Origin: Deltaproteobacteria bacterium
GTDB taxonomy: Bacteria > Desulfobacterota > Desulfobacteria > Desulfobacterales > SG8-13
Length of the DNA: 6,343 nucleotides
NCBI GenBank assembly: GCA_024639205.1
Contig: JAHEIV010000181.1
Location: forward strand, 1 to 6,343
Reading direction: 5' to 3'
Shown: one piece after another, positions 1-6,325 of the stretch
Numbering within the stretch: position 1 is the first letter of the stretch
Layout: each line of letters begins with the position of its first letter
The notes under the pieces: generated by a model
Databases searched by the model: none
What the model was told of the DNA's origin: nothing
The model's input: only the letters and a program-made list of their open reading frames with translations
Translations under genes and position numbers: made by a program

Positions 1-427
1 CGACGGCATAGGCAAAAGAGGCCACCAGGGCCTGCAGAAACGTATACTCCTCGTTGACGTTGATCAGACAAACGCCCATCACCGCGCAGTTGGTGGTGAT
101 CAGCGGCAGGAAAATACCCAGGCCGGCGTAAAGCGCCGGGATGCTTTTTTTCAGAAACATCTCGACAAACTGAACCAGGGAGGCGATCACCAGGATAAAA
201 GCGATGGTTCGCAGAAACGCCAGGTTGAATTTTACCAGAACGAAGGTGTTGATCACCCAGGTAATCAGACCGGCCATCACCAGCACGAAAACCACCGCAA
301 AGGCCATCCCCACGGCAGTTTCCATTTTCTTGGAAGTGCCGAGAAACGGGCAGTTCCCCAGATACTGGGCCAGCAGAATGTTGTTGATCAGCACGCAGCT
401 AAAAGCCAGAACCAGGTAGTCTCCCAT
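1..427 (-). CDS. rnfA: RnfA, electron transport complex membrane subunit (partial, C-terminus missing)
   Basis: This is an integral membrane subunit of the Rnf ferredoxin-oxidising ion pump. It pairs with RnfE to hold an Fe-S centre in the middle of the membrane. I translated it from an ATG at 425-427: it begins MGDYLVLAFSCVLINN, and 142 codons are present before the left edge. The family is usually about 190 residues, so about 50 are missing. Family hallmarks are NNILLAQYLGNCPFLG (residues 15-30) and TTNCAVMGV (111-119). Cys26 and Cys114 match the two conserved cluster ligands. Hydrophobic segments lie near residues 5-24, 37-58, 69-91 and 98-120, with a fifth starting near 130. An AGGAG ribosome binding site sits 7 nt upstream and overlaps the rnfE stop codon, and the gap to rnfE is 10 nt, suggesting translational coupling. 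NqrE is the paralogous alternative, but the 4Fe-4S RnfC encoded in the same operon makes this Rnf. Confidence 0.96.
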   Translation of the reverse strand, partial: MGDYLVLAFSCVLINNILLAQYLGNCPFLGTSKKMETAVGMAFAVVFVLVMAGLITWVINTFVLVKFNLAFLRTIAFILVIASLVQFVEMFLKKSIPALYAGLGIFLPLITTNCAVMGVCLINVNEEYTFLQALVASFAYAV

Positions 428-437
428 CGGTATTCTC

Positions 438-1043
438 CTACTTCTTGCCCAACAGGTTCATTAAGCACAGCATCAGCCCCAGAGCGACAAACGCCCCGGG
501 TGCTTCGATCAGAAAGGTGAAGGGCTGAAACGATGGCCCCATGATCTGGATCGGGGTTTCATAAAATGTGAGCGTACCGCTTCCCAACAGCTCCCGCACG
601 GCGCCCAGGGCTGCCAGTGACAGCGTAAAACCGATGCCGATCCCGAGGCCGTCCAGGGTCGAGCGGACGATGTTGTTCTTGGAAGCAAAGGCCTCGGCAC
701 GCCCCAGCACGATACAGTTGACCACGATCAGCGGGATGAAGATCCCCAGCTTCAGAAACAGCGGGTAGGCAAACGCCTGCATAACCAGCTCCACTACGGT
801 TACGAAGGTGGCGATGATGATGATAAAGCAGGCGATTCGGACCTTAGACGGGATCACTTTTCGCAGCAGGGATACGAGAATGTTGGAGCACAGCAGAACA
901 AACGTAGTGGCAACTCCCATACCGATGCCGTTTTCGACCGTTTTGGTCACCGCCAGCACGGGACACAATCCCAGAACCAGGCGAAACGGCGGAATCTCGT
1001 CCCAGAGCCCTTTGGTAAAATCTTGCGCGAGTGTTTTGGCCAT
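438..1043 (-). CDS. rnfE: RnfE, electron transport complex membrane subunit
   Basis: Integral membrane partner of RnfA; the two related proteins insert in opposite orientations and share the intramembrane Fe-S centre of the Rnf complex. The 201 residues are full length for the family. It has a short amphipathic N-terminus (DFTKGLWDEIPPFRLVLGLC), then about six hydrophobic segments. Cys27 (LGLCPVLAVT) and Cys110 (VVNCIVLGRAEAFA) are the expected cluster ligands. The later DGLGIGIGFTLSLAALGAVRE stretch (residues 131-151), followed by LLGSG, is a strong RnfE/NqrD signature. The ATG start at 1041-1043 follows a purine-rich AAGGGGAG element about 6 nt upstream. The gene lies 27 nt after rnfG and 10 nt before rnfA. 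It looks intact, with no missing key residue. NqrD is the paralogous alternative, excluded by the 4Fe-4S RnfC in the operon. Confidence 0.97.
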   Translation of the reverse strand: MAKTLAQDFTKGLWDEIPPFRLVLGLCPVLAVTKTVENGIGMGVATTFVLLCSNILVSLLRKVIPSKVRIACFIIIIATFVTVVELVMQAFAYPLFLKLGIFIPLIVVNCIVLGRAEAFASKNNIVRSTLDGLGIGIGFTLSLAALGAVRELLGSGTLTFYETPIQIMGPSFQPFTFLIEAPGAFVALGLMLCLMNLLGKK

Positions 1044-1070
1044 CTGGTTCTCCCCTTGCGACCTGTCGGT

Positions 1071-1664
1071 TTATTTGGCAAACGTTTTGAGCTGATCGGC
1101 CAGCTGGGTTTTCAGTCTTCCGTAGAGTTCCGCAGCATCGGTCACCGCACTGCTGACAGCACGGGAGGTGATCGTAGCGCCGGAAAGCGCATCCACCTGC
1201 CCGCCGTCCGGTTTCACCTTGAACTCTCCTTTGAACGGCATCCCCTTGAACTGCGCGGCAAACGCCGGATCTGTTTTTGCACGTGCGCCCACCCCGGGGG
1301 TTTCCGCGTGGGTGGTGACACCGACGCCCACCAGGGTTTCGTCGACGATGTTGACACCGACCATCAGGCCGACATCCCCGCCGTAACCCTTGCCGGACGT
1401 TTCAAACGCCACCGTGTTGGGCTGGCCGTCGAAAACGCCCACAAAAAAGCTGTGTTCCACATCACCGTCTTTGATGGTAAACCGATCGGTGATCGGGTCG
1501 TTGGCGGAGCCTTCCAGAATGGCACGGATGGCGGGCCCTTTTACGAATTTCAACTGCTGGTAGGCGATGCGTTCCTCGGTGTTGTTTTTGATTGCCGCCA
1601 GCAGGCCGCCGGAAACGCTGCTCAAAGCGGTGAGCACGACCACCATTAGAATCATTTCACGCAT
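1071..1664 (-). CDS. rnfG: RnfG, covalent-FMN subunit of the Rnf complex
   Basis: Membrane-anchored subunit whose FMN-binding domain lies on the periplasmic side and carries electrons between the RnfA/E Fe-S centre and the rest of the complex. The 197 residues are a normal length. One N-terminal membrane helix (about residues 4-24) is followed by a soluble FMN-binding domain. The conserved segment TTHAETPGVGARA lies at residues 117-129. The flavinylation motif D158-A-L-S-G-A-T164 is intact, so Thr164 should carry FMN added by an ApbE flavin transferase; no apbE gene is present in this window. The ATG at 1662-1664 has an AAGGTGG-type ribosome binding site about 6 nt upstream, lying within the end of rnfD. 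Only one base separates it from the rnfD stop codon, which implies coupled translation. In-frame ATGs at residues 4 and 7 are possible but less well placed. Confidence 0.96.
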   Translation of the reverse strand: MREMILMVVVLTALSSVSGGLLAAIKNNTEERIAYQQLKFVKGPAIRAILEGSANDPITDRFTIKDGDVEHSFFVGVFDGQPNTVAFETSGKGYGGDVGLMVGVNIVDETLVGVGVTTHAETPGVGARAKTDPAFAAQFKGMPFKGEFKVKPDGGQVDALSGATITSRAVSSAVTDAAELYGRLKTQLADQLKTFAK

Positions 1665-1665
1665 C

Positions 1666-2625
1666 TTAGACCACCTTTCCTAGCGCGTTGGGACGTATTT
1701 TATCGATCAACGGCTGCACGAGATTGATGACCAGCACGGCATAGATCACGCCGTCTTCGAAGGCACCGATGTTGCGAATCAAAACGGTCAGGATCCCCCC
1801 GGCGGCACCGTAAATCAGCATCGGAACAAAATTGGCCGGTGAGGACGAATCATCGGTTGCCAGGAAAAAGGCTCCAATCAGGGTGTATCCGGTGAGAAGG
1901 TGAAACATCGGGCCGGCGTAGCGGGTGGGATCGATCAGGCTAAAGATCAGGGCAGCGGCGAACACGCCGGCCAGAAAACTAATCGAGATCTCCCAGCGGA
2001 TGAATCCCCGGATGATCAGATAGATGCCGCCGGCGATCAGCCCGAGGCCAAAGGTGGCTCCGATACCGCCGACCTGGCGGCCCAACAGCAGGTCACCGAA
2101 GGAGAAATCCGCGACAGCTCCGGCACCGAAGTGCTTTGCAGCAGCCAGCGGGTAGACCATGACAAAGTCGAGATCGTAATCCACCAGCATACCGTCGAAG
2201 TCGAAAAGGTGCGGCCAGGAAATCGACAGTATCGCCACCGACAACACAACCGGGCTGAAAGAGTTGCCGCCGATGCCGCCGAAAATCTGCTTGCCGAGGA
2301 TAACGGCAACAAATGTTCCGGTGATCACGGCCCACCAGGGTGTCGTGGCCGGCAGTAACATGGCGAAGAGCAACCCGATCAGCGCGGCGTTGCCGTCTCC
2401 GATGGTAACCGCCAGTTTGGAGACATGGTTGATGACCAGTTCCCACAAAACCGCCGATGCAATGGAAAGGGCCACCACCGCCAGAGCGGGTAGTCCCCAA
2501 TAGTGAATCCCCACGATTGCCGCCGGCAGTGCTGCCAGGAAGCTGTGGTAGGTTCGCTCCGGGATGCTGCTGCTGTTGTGCCAGAAGGGAGCGTGGGAGA
2601 CGATAAACTTTTTACGAGGACTCAT
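1666..2625 (-). CDS. rnfD: RnfD, membrane subunit, apparently lacking its flavinylation threonine
   Basis: Integral membrane subunit related to NqrB; canonical RnfD carries a covalent FMN on a threonine and passes electrons towards RnfC. The 319 residues are slightly short for the family (about 320-350). Recognisable segments are the N-terminal SHAPFWHNSS (10-19), GDGNAALIGLLFAMLLP followed by TTPWW (76-98), FGGIGGNSFSPVVLS (115-129), the loop GGIGATFGLGLIAGG (186-200), and FHLLTGYTLIGAFFLATDD (241-259). The expected D-x-(V/I)-(S/T)-x-A-T-P-L motif aligns with residues 152-160, reading LDFVMVYPL. This places Tyr158 at the FMN-threonine position, with the loop before it shortened. I infer loss of the covalent flavin from a by-eye comparison. 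The start ATG at 2623-2625 overlaps the last 14 nt of rnfC. A strong GGAGG site lies 6 nt upstream, inside rnfC. Confidence 0.94.
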   Translation of the reverse strand: MSPRKKFIVSHAPFWHNSSSIPERTYHSFLAALPAAIVGIHYWGLPALAVVALSIASAVLWELVINHVSKLAVTIGDGNAALIGLLFAMLLPATTPWWAVITGTFVAVILGKQIFGGIGGNSFSPVVLSVAILSISWPHLFDFDGMLVDYDLDFVMVYPLAAAKHFGAGAVADFSFGDLLLGRQVGGIGATFGLGLIAGGIYLIIRGFIRWEISISFLAGVFAAALIFSLIDPTRYAGPMFHLLTGYTLIGAFFLATDDSSSPANFVPMLIYGAAGGILTVLIRNIGAFEDGVIYAVLVINLVQPLIDKIRPNALGKVV

Positions 2626-3898
2626 GCGTTGCCTCCGCTGATTTCATCCGTTCGAGTTCGTACCTGGCTAGGCGGATAAACTGCAGTATCGGAATCTTCG
2701 AAGGGCAGACGAAGCTGCAAAGTCCGCACCCGATGCACGAATACAGATCGTACTGATCAGCGGCCTCTTCGTAAAAGCCGGCTTCCAGAAAGCGCACCAG
2801 CATATTGATCGGGACAAAGGTCGGGCAAATTCGCACGCACTCTCCGCAATTGACGCACGGATAGTCGGACACGAACGGGATCGCGTTTTTGTCCTGAACC
2901 ACCAGCGCGCTGGTATCGGGCATCACCGGATAGTCCTCCATATAAACCGCTGAACCGGTCATCGGACCACCGACGATAATCCGATCGCCATCCTGTAACG
3001 TGATGCCCAGTTGCCGGAAAATATCGGATATGGGCGTGCCGATAACCGCCGACACCAGTTGCTGCTTTTCGGCCTTGTTGATCACCGTGATCAGCTTACG
3101 AACGGGGTATTGTCCCGTTTTATAGGCATCGCCGATGGAAGCGACCGCCTCGGCGGTCACGAAACAGATCCCGAGGTCCTCACAGGCTTTTCCGGCCGGC
3201 AGCGTCTGCCCGAGAACCGAGTGCATGATCATCTGCGGAAAAGCGCTGGGGTATGCGATGTCCACTTTTTTAACTTCTGCTCCCAGGTGTCCGTAAGTCT
3301 GCATGGCCTCTCCGGGAACCGCCACCACGACCCGATCCACGCCTGTGATCTGCTTCAAGGCGGTGATGCCCCGTTCGAGGGAGCTTGTGCGGGATTTCAC
3401 GACATACTGGTTGGTGGTGACCAGGATGTCGTTGTCGCCGCCGTAAATGACGATGGTGTGAATCGGCCTTGTCTCGTCAGCGAACATTTTCAGCGGCGGC
3501 GCCCCCGGCAGGCAAGTCAGACTGGACAATGCGGTGTCCAGGGACGGTGGGGTCGACACAACCGGATCGGTCGGTTCGGGCTTTTCGTCTGAGCTCAGAA
3601 CAGTGACCGCGGTGTAGATTCTGCCGAAATCGCCGGTGTAAGGGGTAATCGTGCCGACAGTACCGCTGACGGTAGCTACCGCGTAGGCATCGCTTTGCTC
3701 AGAATGCCGCAATGTCTGTCCAGCTGCTACCGCATCGCCTTCGGACAGCAGGGAAGCGTCCCTTTTTTCGACAGGGCCTTCCACCAGCAGCGTGGCCGTT
3801 GATGGTGGTGGTATCTGAATCGGATCAGCTACTCTTCCGGTCAGCGACTCATACTCCAGGCGGGGCTTGATGATACCGACAAACGATTTTTTCAGCAT
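2612..3898 (-). CDS. rnfC: RnfC, peripheral 4Fe-4S subunit with a degenerate NADH/FMN site
   Basis: Peripheral cytoplasmic subunit of Rnf. It is 428 residues from the ATG at 3896-3898. A longer frame opens with a TTG at 3925, but only the ATG has a ribosome binding site (GGAAAAGG, 7 nt away), and MLKKSFVGIIKPRLEYES resembles a normal RnfC start. The order is an N-terminal barrel-like domain (about 20-100), a NuoF-like core (about 120-325), then two 4Fe-4S motifs: C348/C351/C354/C358 and C388/C391/C394/C398, each CxxCxxCxxxCP. The core departs from the canonical form. The GLGGAGFP loop is replaced around 128-135 by TCLPGAPP. The INGAECEPYITADD segment becomes IYGGDNDILVTTN (151-163). YPSGGAKQL becomes YPSAFPQMI (216-224). 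These elements bind FMN and NADH in active RnfC, so I infer that this copy may not reduce NAD+. It lies 72 nt after the cytochrome and overlaps rnfD. Confidence 0.93.
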   Translation of the reverse strand: MLKKSFVGIIKPRLEYESLTGRVADPIQIPPPSTATLLVEGPVEKRDASLLSEGDAVAAGQTLRHSEQSDAYAVATVSGTVGTITPYTGDFGRIYTAVTVLSSDEKPEPTDPVVSTPPSLDTALSSLTCLPGAPPLKMFADETRPIHTIVIYGGDNDILVTTNQYVVKSRTSSLERGITALKQITGVDRVVVAVPGEAMQTYGHLGAEVKKVDIAYPSAFPQMIMHSVLGQTLPAGKACEDLGICFVTAEAVASIGDAYKTGQYPVRKLITVINKAEKQQLVSAVIGTPISDIFRQLGITLQDGDRIIVGGPMTGSAVYMEDYPVMPDTSALVVQDKNAIPFVSDYPCVNCGECVRICPTFVPINMLVRFLEAGFYEEAADQYDLYSCIGCGLCSFVCPSKIPILQFIRLARYELERMKSAEATHESS

Positions 3899-3905
3899 GG
3901 CGCAA

Positions 3906-3913
3906 CCTTTTCC
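3906..3913 (-). promoter_or_regulatory. Ribosome binding site of rnfC
   Basis: On the minus strand the sequence reads GGAAAAGG, followed by 7 nt and then the ATG at 3896-3898. This element decides the rnfC start in favour of that ATG. The upstream TTG at 3923-3925 lies before this site and has no comparable purine-rich tract. Confidence 0.75.
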
Positions 3914-3922
3914 GTGGGTAAG

Positions 3923-3970
3923 CAAAGCGCTGCCGGATACCGCAGCTTTGTGAACAAGTCTGGATCCGGC
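3923..3970 (-). other. Intercistronic region with two mutually exclusive stem-loops
   Basis: This lies between the cytochrome stop codon and the rnfC ribosome binding site. A perfect 7-bp inverted repeat, GCCGGAT/ATCCGGC (3964-3970 with 3932-3938, 25-nt loop), starts immediately after the stop codon. A second fold pairs CAAAGC (3945-3950) with GCTTTG (3923-3928) and continues with TGC/GCA and GG/CC pairs around a TAT loop, with small bulges. Both folds use bases near 3931-3938, so they cannot form together. Neither is followed by a U-tract, so this is not an intrinsic terminator. Possible roles are mRNA processing or stabilisation that sets cytochrome versus Rnf levels, or none. The pairing is visible; the function is inferred. 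Confidence 0.35.
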
Positions 3971-4411
3971 TTACAGTATGTGACACTGGGAACATTCTTC
4001 GGGTCCGGCTTCGAATTCCTGATGGCATTGGATGCACTGGTCGTGAAACGCGTCCCCTTTTTTAGTAATTTCGGTGTCCACGACATCATCTTGCTCATGG
4101 CAATCCAGGCAGGATTCCAGCACGACGCCTTCCTCCAACGGTCCCTGGTGGCAGTCGCCGCAGGCTCTCAGAGAGGAATCATCGTCTTCGGGGTGGTGAT
4201 GACAGTCGAAACAGGCAAAACCGTAACCGGTTTCCGCTGTGTGCATTTTGTGGCTGAAAAGCACTTTGCCCGCCACGCTCTTGAACTGGATCCGCACCGG
4301 TTCGTCTAACACTTTTGCGGTGAGGGCGGTGTATGCATAACTTCCCACCCCCACAACCAACAGAACAATCGCCAGACCGTAAGCCAGTTGAAGCTGTTTC
4401 TTTGATACCAT
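3971..4411 (-). CDS. Membrane-anchored pentahaem c-type cytochrome linked to Rnf
   Basis: A 146-residue c-type cytochrome, probably periplasmic and tethered to the inner membrane. Residues 11-31 form one hydrophobic segment after a KK-containing N-terminus, with no clear signal peptidase site, so an uncleaved anchor is likely. Five CXXCH motifs are present: C67-H71 (CFDCH), C84-H88 (CGDCH), C101-H105 (CLDCH), C126-H130 (CIQCH) and C140-H144 (CSQCH). Exactly five other histidines (H54, H57, H72, H73, H123) could supply distal ligands, so all five haems could be bis-His. The FSHKMH and CHHHP patterns resemble the c3/c7 class, which normally has four or three haems. From residue 32 I count 24 Asp/Glu against 8 Lys/Arg, so it is very acidic. 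The ATG has an AAGGA site 6 nt upstream. Leading the rnf operon, it probably takes electrons from or gives them to the complex; the partner is inferred. Confidence 0.93.
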   Translation of the reverse strand: MVSKKQLQLAYGLAIVLLVVGVGSYAYTALTAKVLDEPVRIQFKSVAGKVLFSHKMHTAETGYGFACFDCHHHPEDDDSSLRACGDCHQGPLEEGVVLESCLDCHEQDDVVDTEITKKGDAFHDQCIQCHQEFEAGPEECSQCHIL

Positions 4412-4579
4412 GACCGTTCCTTTCGAGACATTGGCGAAGGTTACCGAAACCAGCGAGCGTAAGAGATCGGCCTACCATAATGCACCTATCCTTGCAAGCC
4501 CTTTTTTGCTGCCGTTCGGTCCGGTTTCGTGTCCGAAAGGGATCGACAGTTCCTGAAAGAATGAATACCAGCGGGGTTT
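4412..4579 (-). other. Intergenic region likely to hold the start of the cytochrome-rnf transcript
   Basis: A 168-nt gap separates the radical SAM stop codon from the cytochrome start, the longest non-coding stretch in the window. It is the natural place for the operon promoter, but I find no convincing -35/-10 pair. A TTGCAA within the palindrome CTTGCAAG (4491-4498) and a CATTAT (4477-4482) are only 9 bp apart, too close for sigma-70. Sigma-54 GG/GC spacing does not fit either. A weak 5-bp hairpin (TTTCG/CGAAA, 4525-4538) has no U-run after it on this strand, so no intrinsic terminator for the radical SAM gene is evident and read-through remains possible. The AAGGA ribosome binding site of the cytochrome is at 4418-4422. 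Confidence 0.4.
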
Positions 4580-6325
4580 TCACGTGGAGGGCTGCCGGCA
4601 TGCGCCACACAGGTGGCAGGTATCATCGGCAGGGCAGGGTGGAGAAGTACGGCCGCTGAGAGCGCGTTTATACTCGCTTGCCAAAAAGGATTTGTCGATG
4701 CCGTTTTCGATGAAATCCCAGGGCAGCAACTCGTCGAGGGGGCGTTGACGCAATACATAGAAATCAGAGTTGAACGGGGTCTGCTTCATGGCCTGCGGCC
4801 AATTGCCTCGCAGATGGTGAGCCAGTTGAAGGATTTCTGCCACCCGCCGGTCTGCCCGGGAGAGCAGACACTGAATGTGTGCCCATCGCGGCACGTCGGC
4901 GTGCATTCTAACATTGGCGATTTTACGAAGCCCATTTTTTACGGTTTTGATCTTGGCTTTCAGAGTTGCCGGGCTGTCCATTGCGGCCCACTGAAAAGGA
5001 GTAAACGGCTTGGGGACGAAGCAGTTGAGGCTGATGGTGATTTCTCCGATACGCCTGCGGGAACGGCTCGCCTGCAGGAAAACGTGCTTTATTTTTTTCA
5101 CCAGGTCCACGATGGCCTCGACATCCGCGGCCGTTTCCGTGGGTAGGCCGACCATGAAGTAAAGTTTGATGTTGGGGATGCCTTTTTCAACCAGCATCTG
5201 CGCCGCCTTCAGCACGTGCTCTTCCGTGATTCCCTTGTTGATCACACGACGCATCCTTTCGCTGCCGGCATCCGGTGCGATGGTGGCGGTTTTAACACCG
5301 CTGCGGTGGAGAACGGCCAAAAGCTCCGGGTCGAGCGCGTCTGCTCGCAGGGAGCTGAAGGAAAGATGCAGTCCTTCCTGGAGAGCCTGGGCGCAGAGTT
5401 GTTTAATTTCGGGCAGATCCGATACCGCCGCACCCAGCAGGCCGATTTTTTTGGTCAGCGACGACCCCTTGCGAATGGCTTCCCGAAGCTGCCCGGCACT
5501 GCGAAAACGCGGCGGGCGGAACACGAATCCAGCGCTGCAGAAGCGACAGCCATGCGGGCAGCCTCGGCCGACTTCCACCAGGTACGTGTCGTCGAAGGTG
5601 GTATTCGGGGTTACGATCGTCGAGCAGGTCGAAAAATGAGACAGCTCTTTTGCGAACGTTCGTTCGATGGAAGCGGGGGCATCTTCGAGGGGTTCGAAGG
5701 CTGCCAGGGTTCCATCCCGGCGGTAACGCGGGCGGTAGAATGCCGGGACGTATACGCCGGCTACATCTCGGGCGAGGGCGCTCAGAACGCGCTTTTTCTC
5801 GACACCAGCTGCAAAACCGTTTTCCTGCAGGCAGTCGAAAAATTGTTGCAGCATGCTTTCGGCTTCGCCGAGCAAAAAGCAGTCGATAAACAAAGACAGC
5901 GCTTCGGGGTTGAGCAGGCAGGCGACGCCCCCTGCAATGACCAGGGGGTGGTGTTTTTCGCGGCGGTTCGATTGCAGGGGAAGCCCCGCCCGCTCCAGAA
6001 TCGTGAGAACATTGGGGTAATCGTTTTCATATGAAACCGAAAATGCGATGATATCGAACCCGGCAAGCGGAGCGCCGGTTTCAATGGTCGTGATTTTTGC
6101 GGCATCTTTTTCAACCGGTTCCGGTAAAAAAGCTCTTTCACAGGCGGCATGGTCGAACCGGTTGATCTGCTCATAAACGGTCTGGAAACCAAGGTTCGAC
6201 ATGCCGAGGTGGTACCGGTTGGGGTAGACAAGCGCCACGCGGAATCCACCGCGGGTGATCTTCCGAACGGTACCGGTTTCAGTTGCGAGAAGTTTTTTGC
6301 GGGATTGCTCGTGCTGTTTTGCCAT
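4580..6325 (-). CDS. Radical SAM protein with B12-binding-like N-terminal domain (TIGR03960-like)
   Basis: A 581-residue cytoplasmic radical SAM enzyme of unknown reaction. Residues about 25-190 form a Rossmann-like B12-binding-type domain (RVALVYPNRYHLGMSNLG at 29-46; LGEAES at 152-157), but I see no DxHxxG cobalt-ligand motif. The radical SAM core (about 245-470) has the cluster motif RGCPHGCRFC, with C256, C260 and C263. It continues with NIKLYFMVGLPTET (385-398) and FVPKPFTPFQW (436-446). The tail has DFYVLRQRPLDELLPWD (521-537), typical of TIGR03960, and ends in a possible metal or Fe-S site, C564, C570, C573 and C576. The family often neighbours a DUF2344 protein and ribosomal L21/L27 genes; here a cytochrome follows instead. 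The start ATG has only a close, weak AGGG site (4-nt spacing), but no other start preserves the N-terminal strand. Family placement is from recalled motifs. Confidence 0.88.
   Translation of the reverse strand: MAKQHEQSRKKLLATETGTVRKITRGGFRVALVYPNRYHLGMSNLGFQTVYEQINRFDHAACERAFLPEPVEKDAAKITTIETGAPLAGFDIIAFSVSYENDYPNVLTILERAGLPLQSNRREKHHPLVIAGGVACLLNPEALSLFIDCFLLGEAESMLQQFFDCLQENGFAAGVEKKRVLSALARDVAGVYVPAFYRPRYRRDGTLAAFEPLEDAPASIERTFAKELSHFSTCSTIVTPNTTFDDTYLVEVGRGCPHGCRFCSAGFVFRPPRFRSAGQLREAIRKGSSLTKKIGLLGAAVSDLPEIKQLCAQALQEGLHLSFSSLRADALDPELLAVLHRSGVKTATIAPDAGSERMRRVINKGITEEHVLKAAQMLVEKGIPNIKLYFMVGLPTETAADVEAIVDLVKKIKHVFLQASRSRRRIGEITISLNCFVPKPFTPFQWAAMDSPATLKAKIKTVKNGLRKIANVRMHADVPRWAHIQCLLSRADRRVAEILQLAHHLRGNWPQAMKQTPFNSDFYVLRQRPLDELLPWDFIENGIDKSFLASEYKRALSGRTSPPCPADDTCHLCGACRQPST

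Noticed and set aside
1023..1649. Plus-strand open frame of 208 codons
   Set aside because: It is antisense to rnfG, which carries the SGAT motif; no family resemblance is visible.
3011..3592. Plus-strand open frame of 193 codons
   Set aside because: It is antisense to rnfC, whose cysteine motifs and flanking segments confirm the minus-strand frame; no domain is recognisable.
1..3898. Na+-translocating NADH:quinone reductase (Nqr) instead of Rnf
   Set aside because: Nqr has NqrA and a 2Fe-2S/FAD NqrF, while the first subunit here carries two 4Fe-4S motifs in the RnfC arrangement, and the order C-D-G-E-A is that of rnf.
3899..3925. Nine-residue N-terminal extension of rnfC from a TTG start
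   Set aside because: The TTG has no ribosome binding site, and the GGAAAAGG site lies downstream of it, correctly spaced for the ATG at 3896-3898.
4471..4500. Possible sigma-70 or sigma-54 promoter for the cytochrome-rnf operon
   Set aside because: TTGCAA and CATTAT are only 9 bp apart, and GG to GC spacing is 16 instead of 10, so neither consensus is satisfied.
4525..4538. Intrinsic terminator after the radical SAM gene
   Set aside because: The hairpin has only 5 bp and no U-tract follows on the transcribed strand.
5216..6034. Plus-strand open frame of 272 codons
   Set aside because: It lies wholly antisense to the well-supported radical SAM gene, has no recognisable domain and has a composition typical of an antisense shadow in GC-rich DNA.
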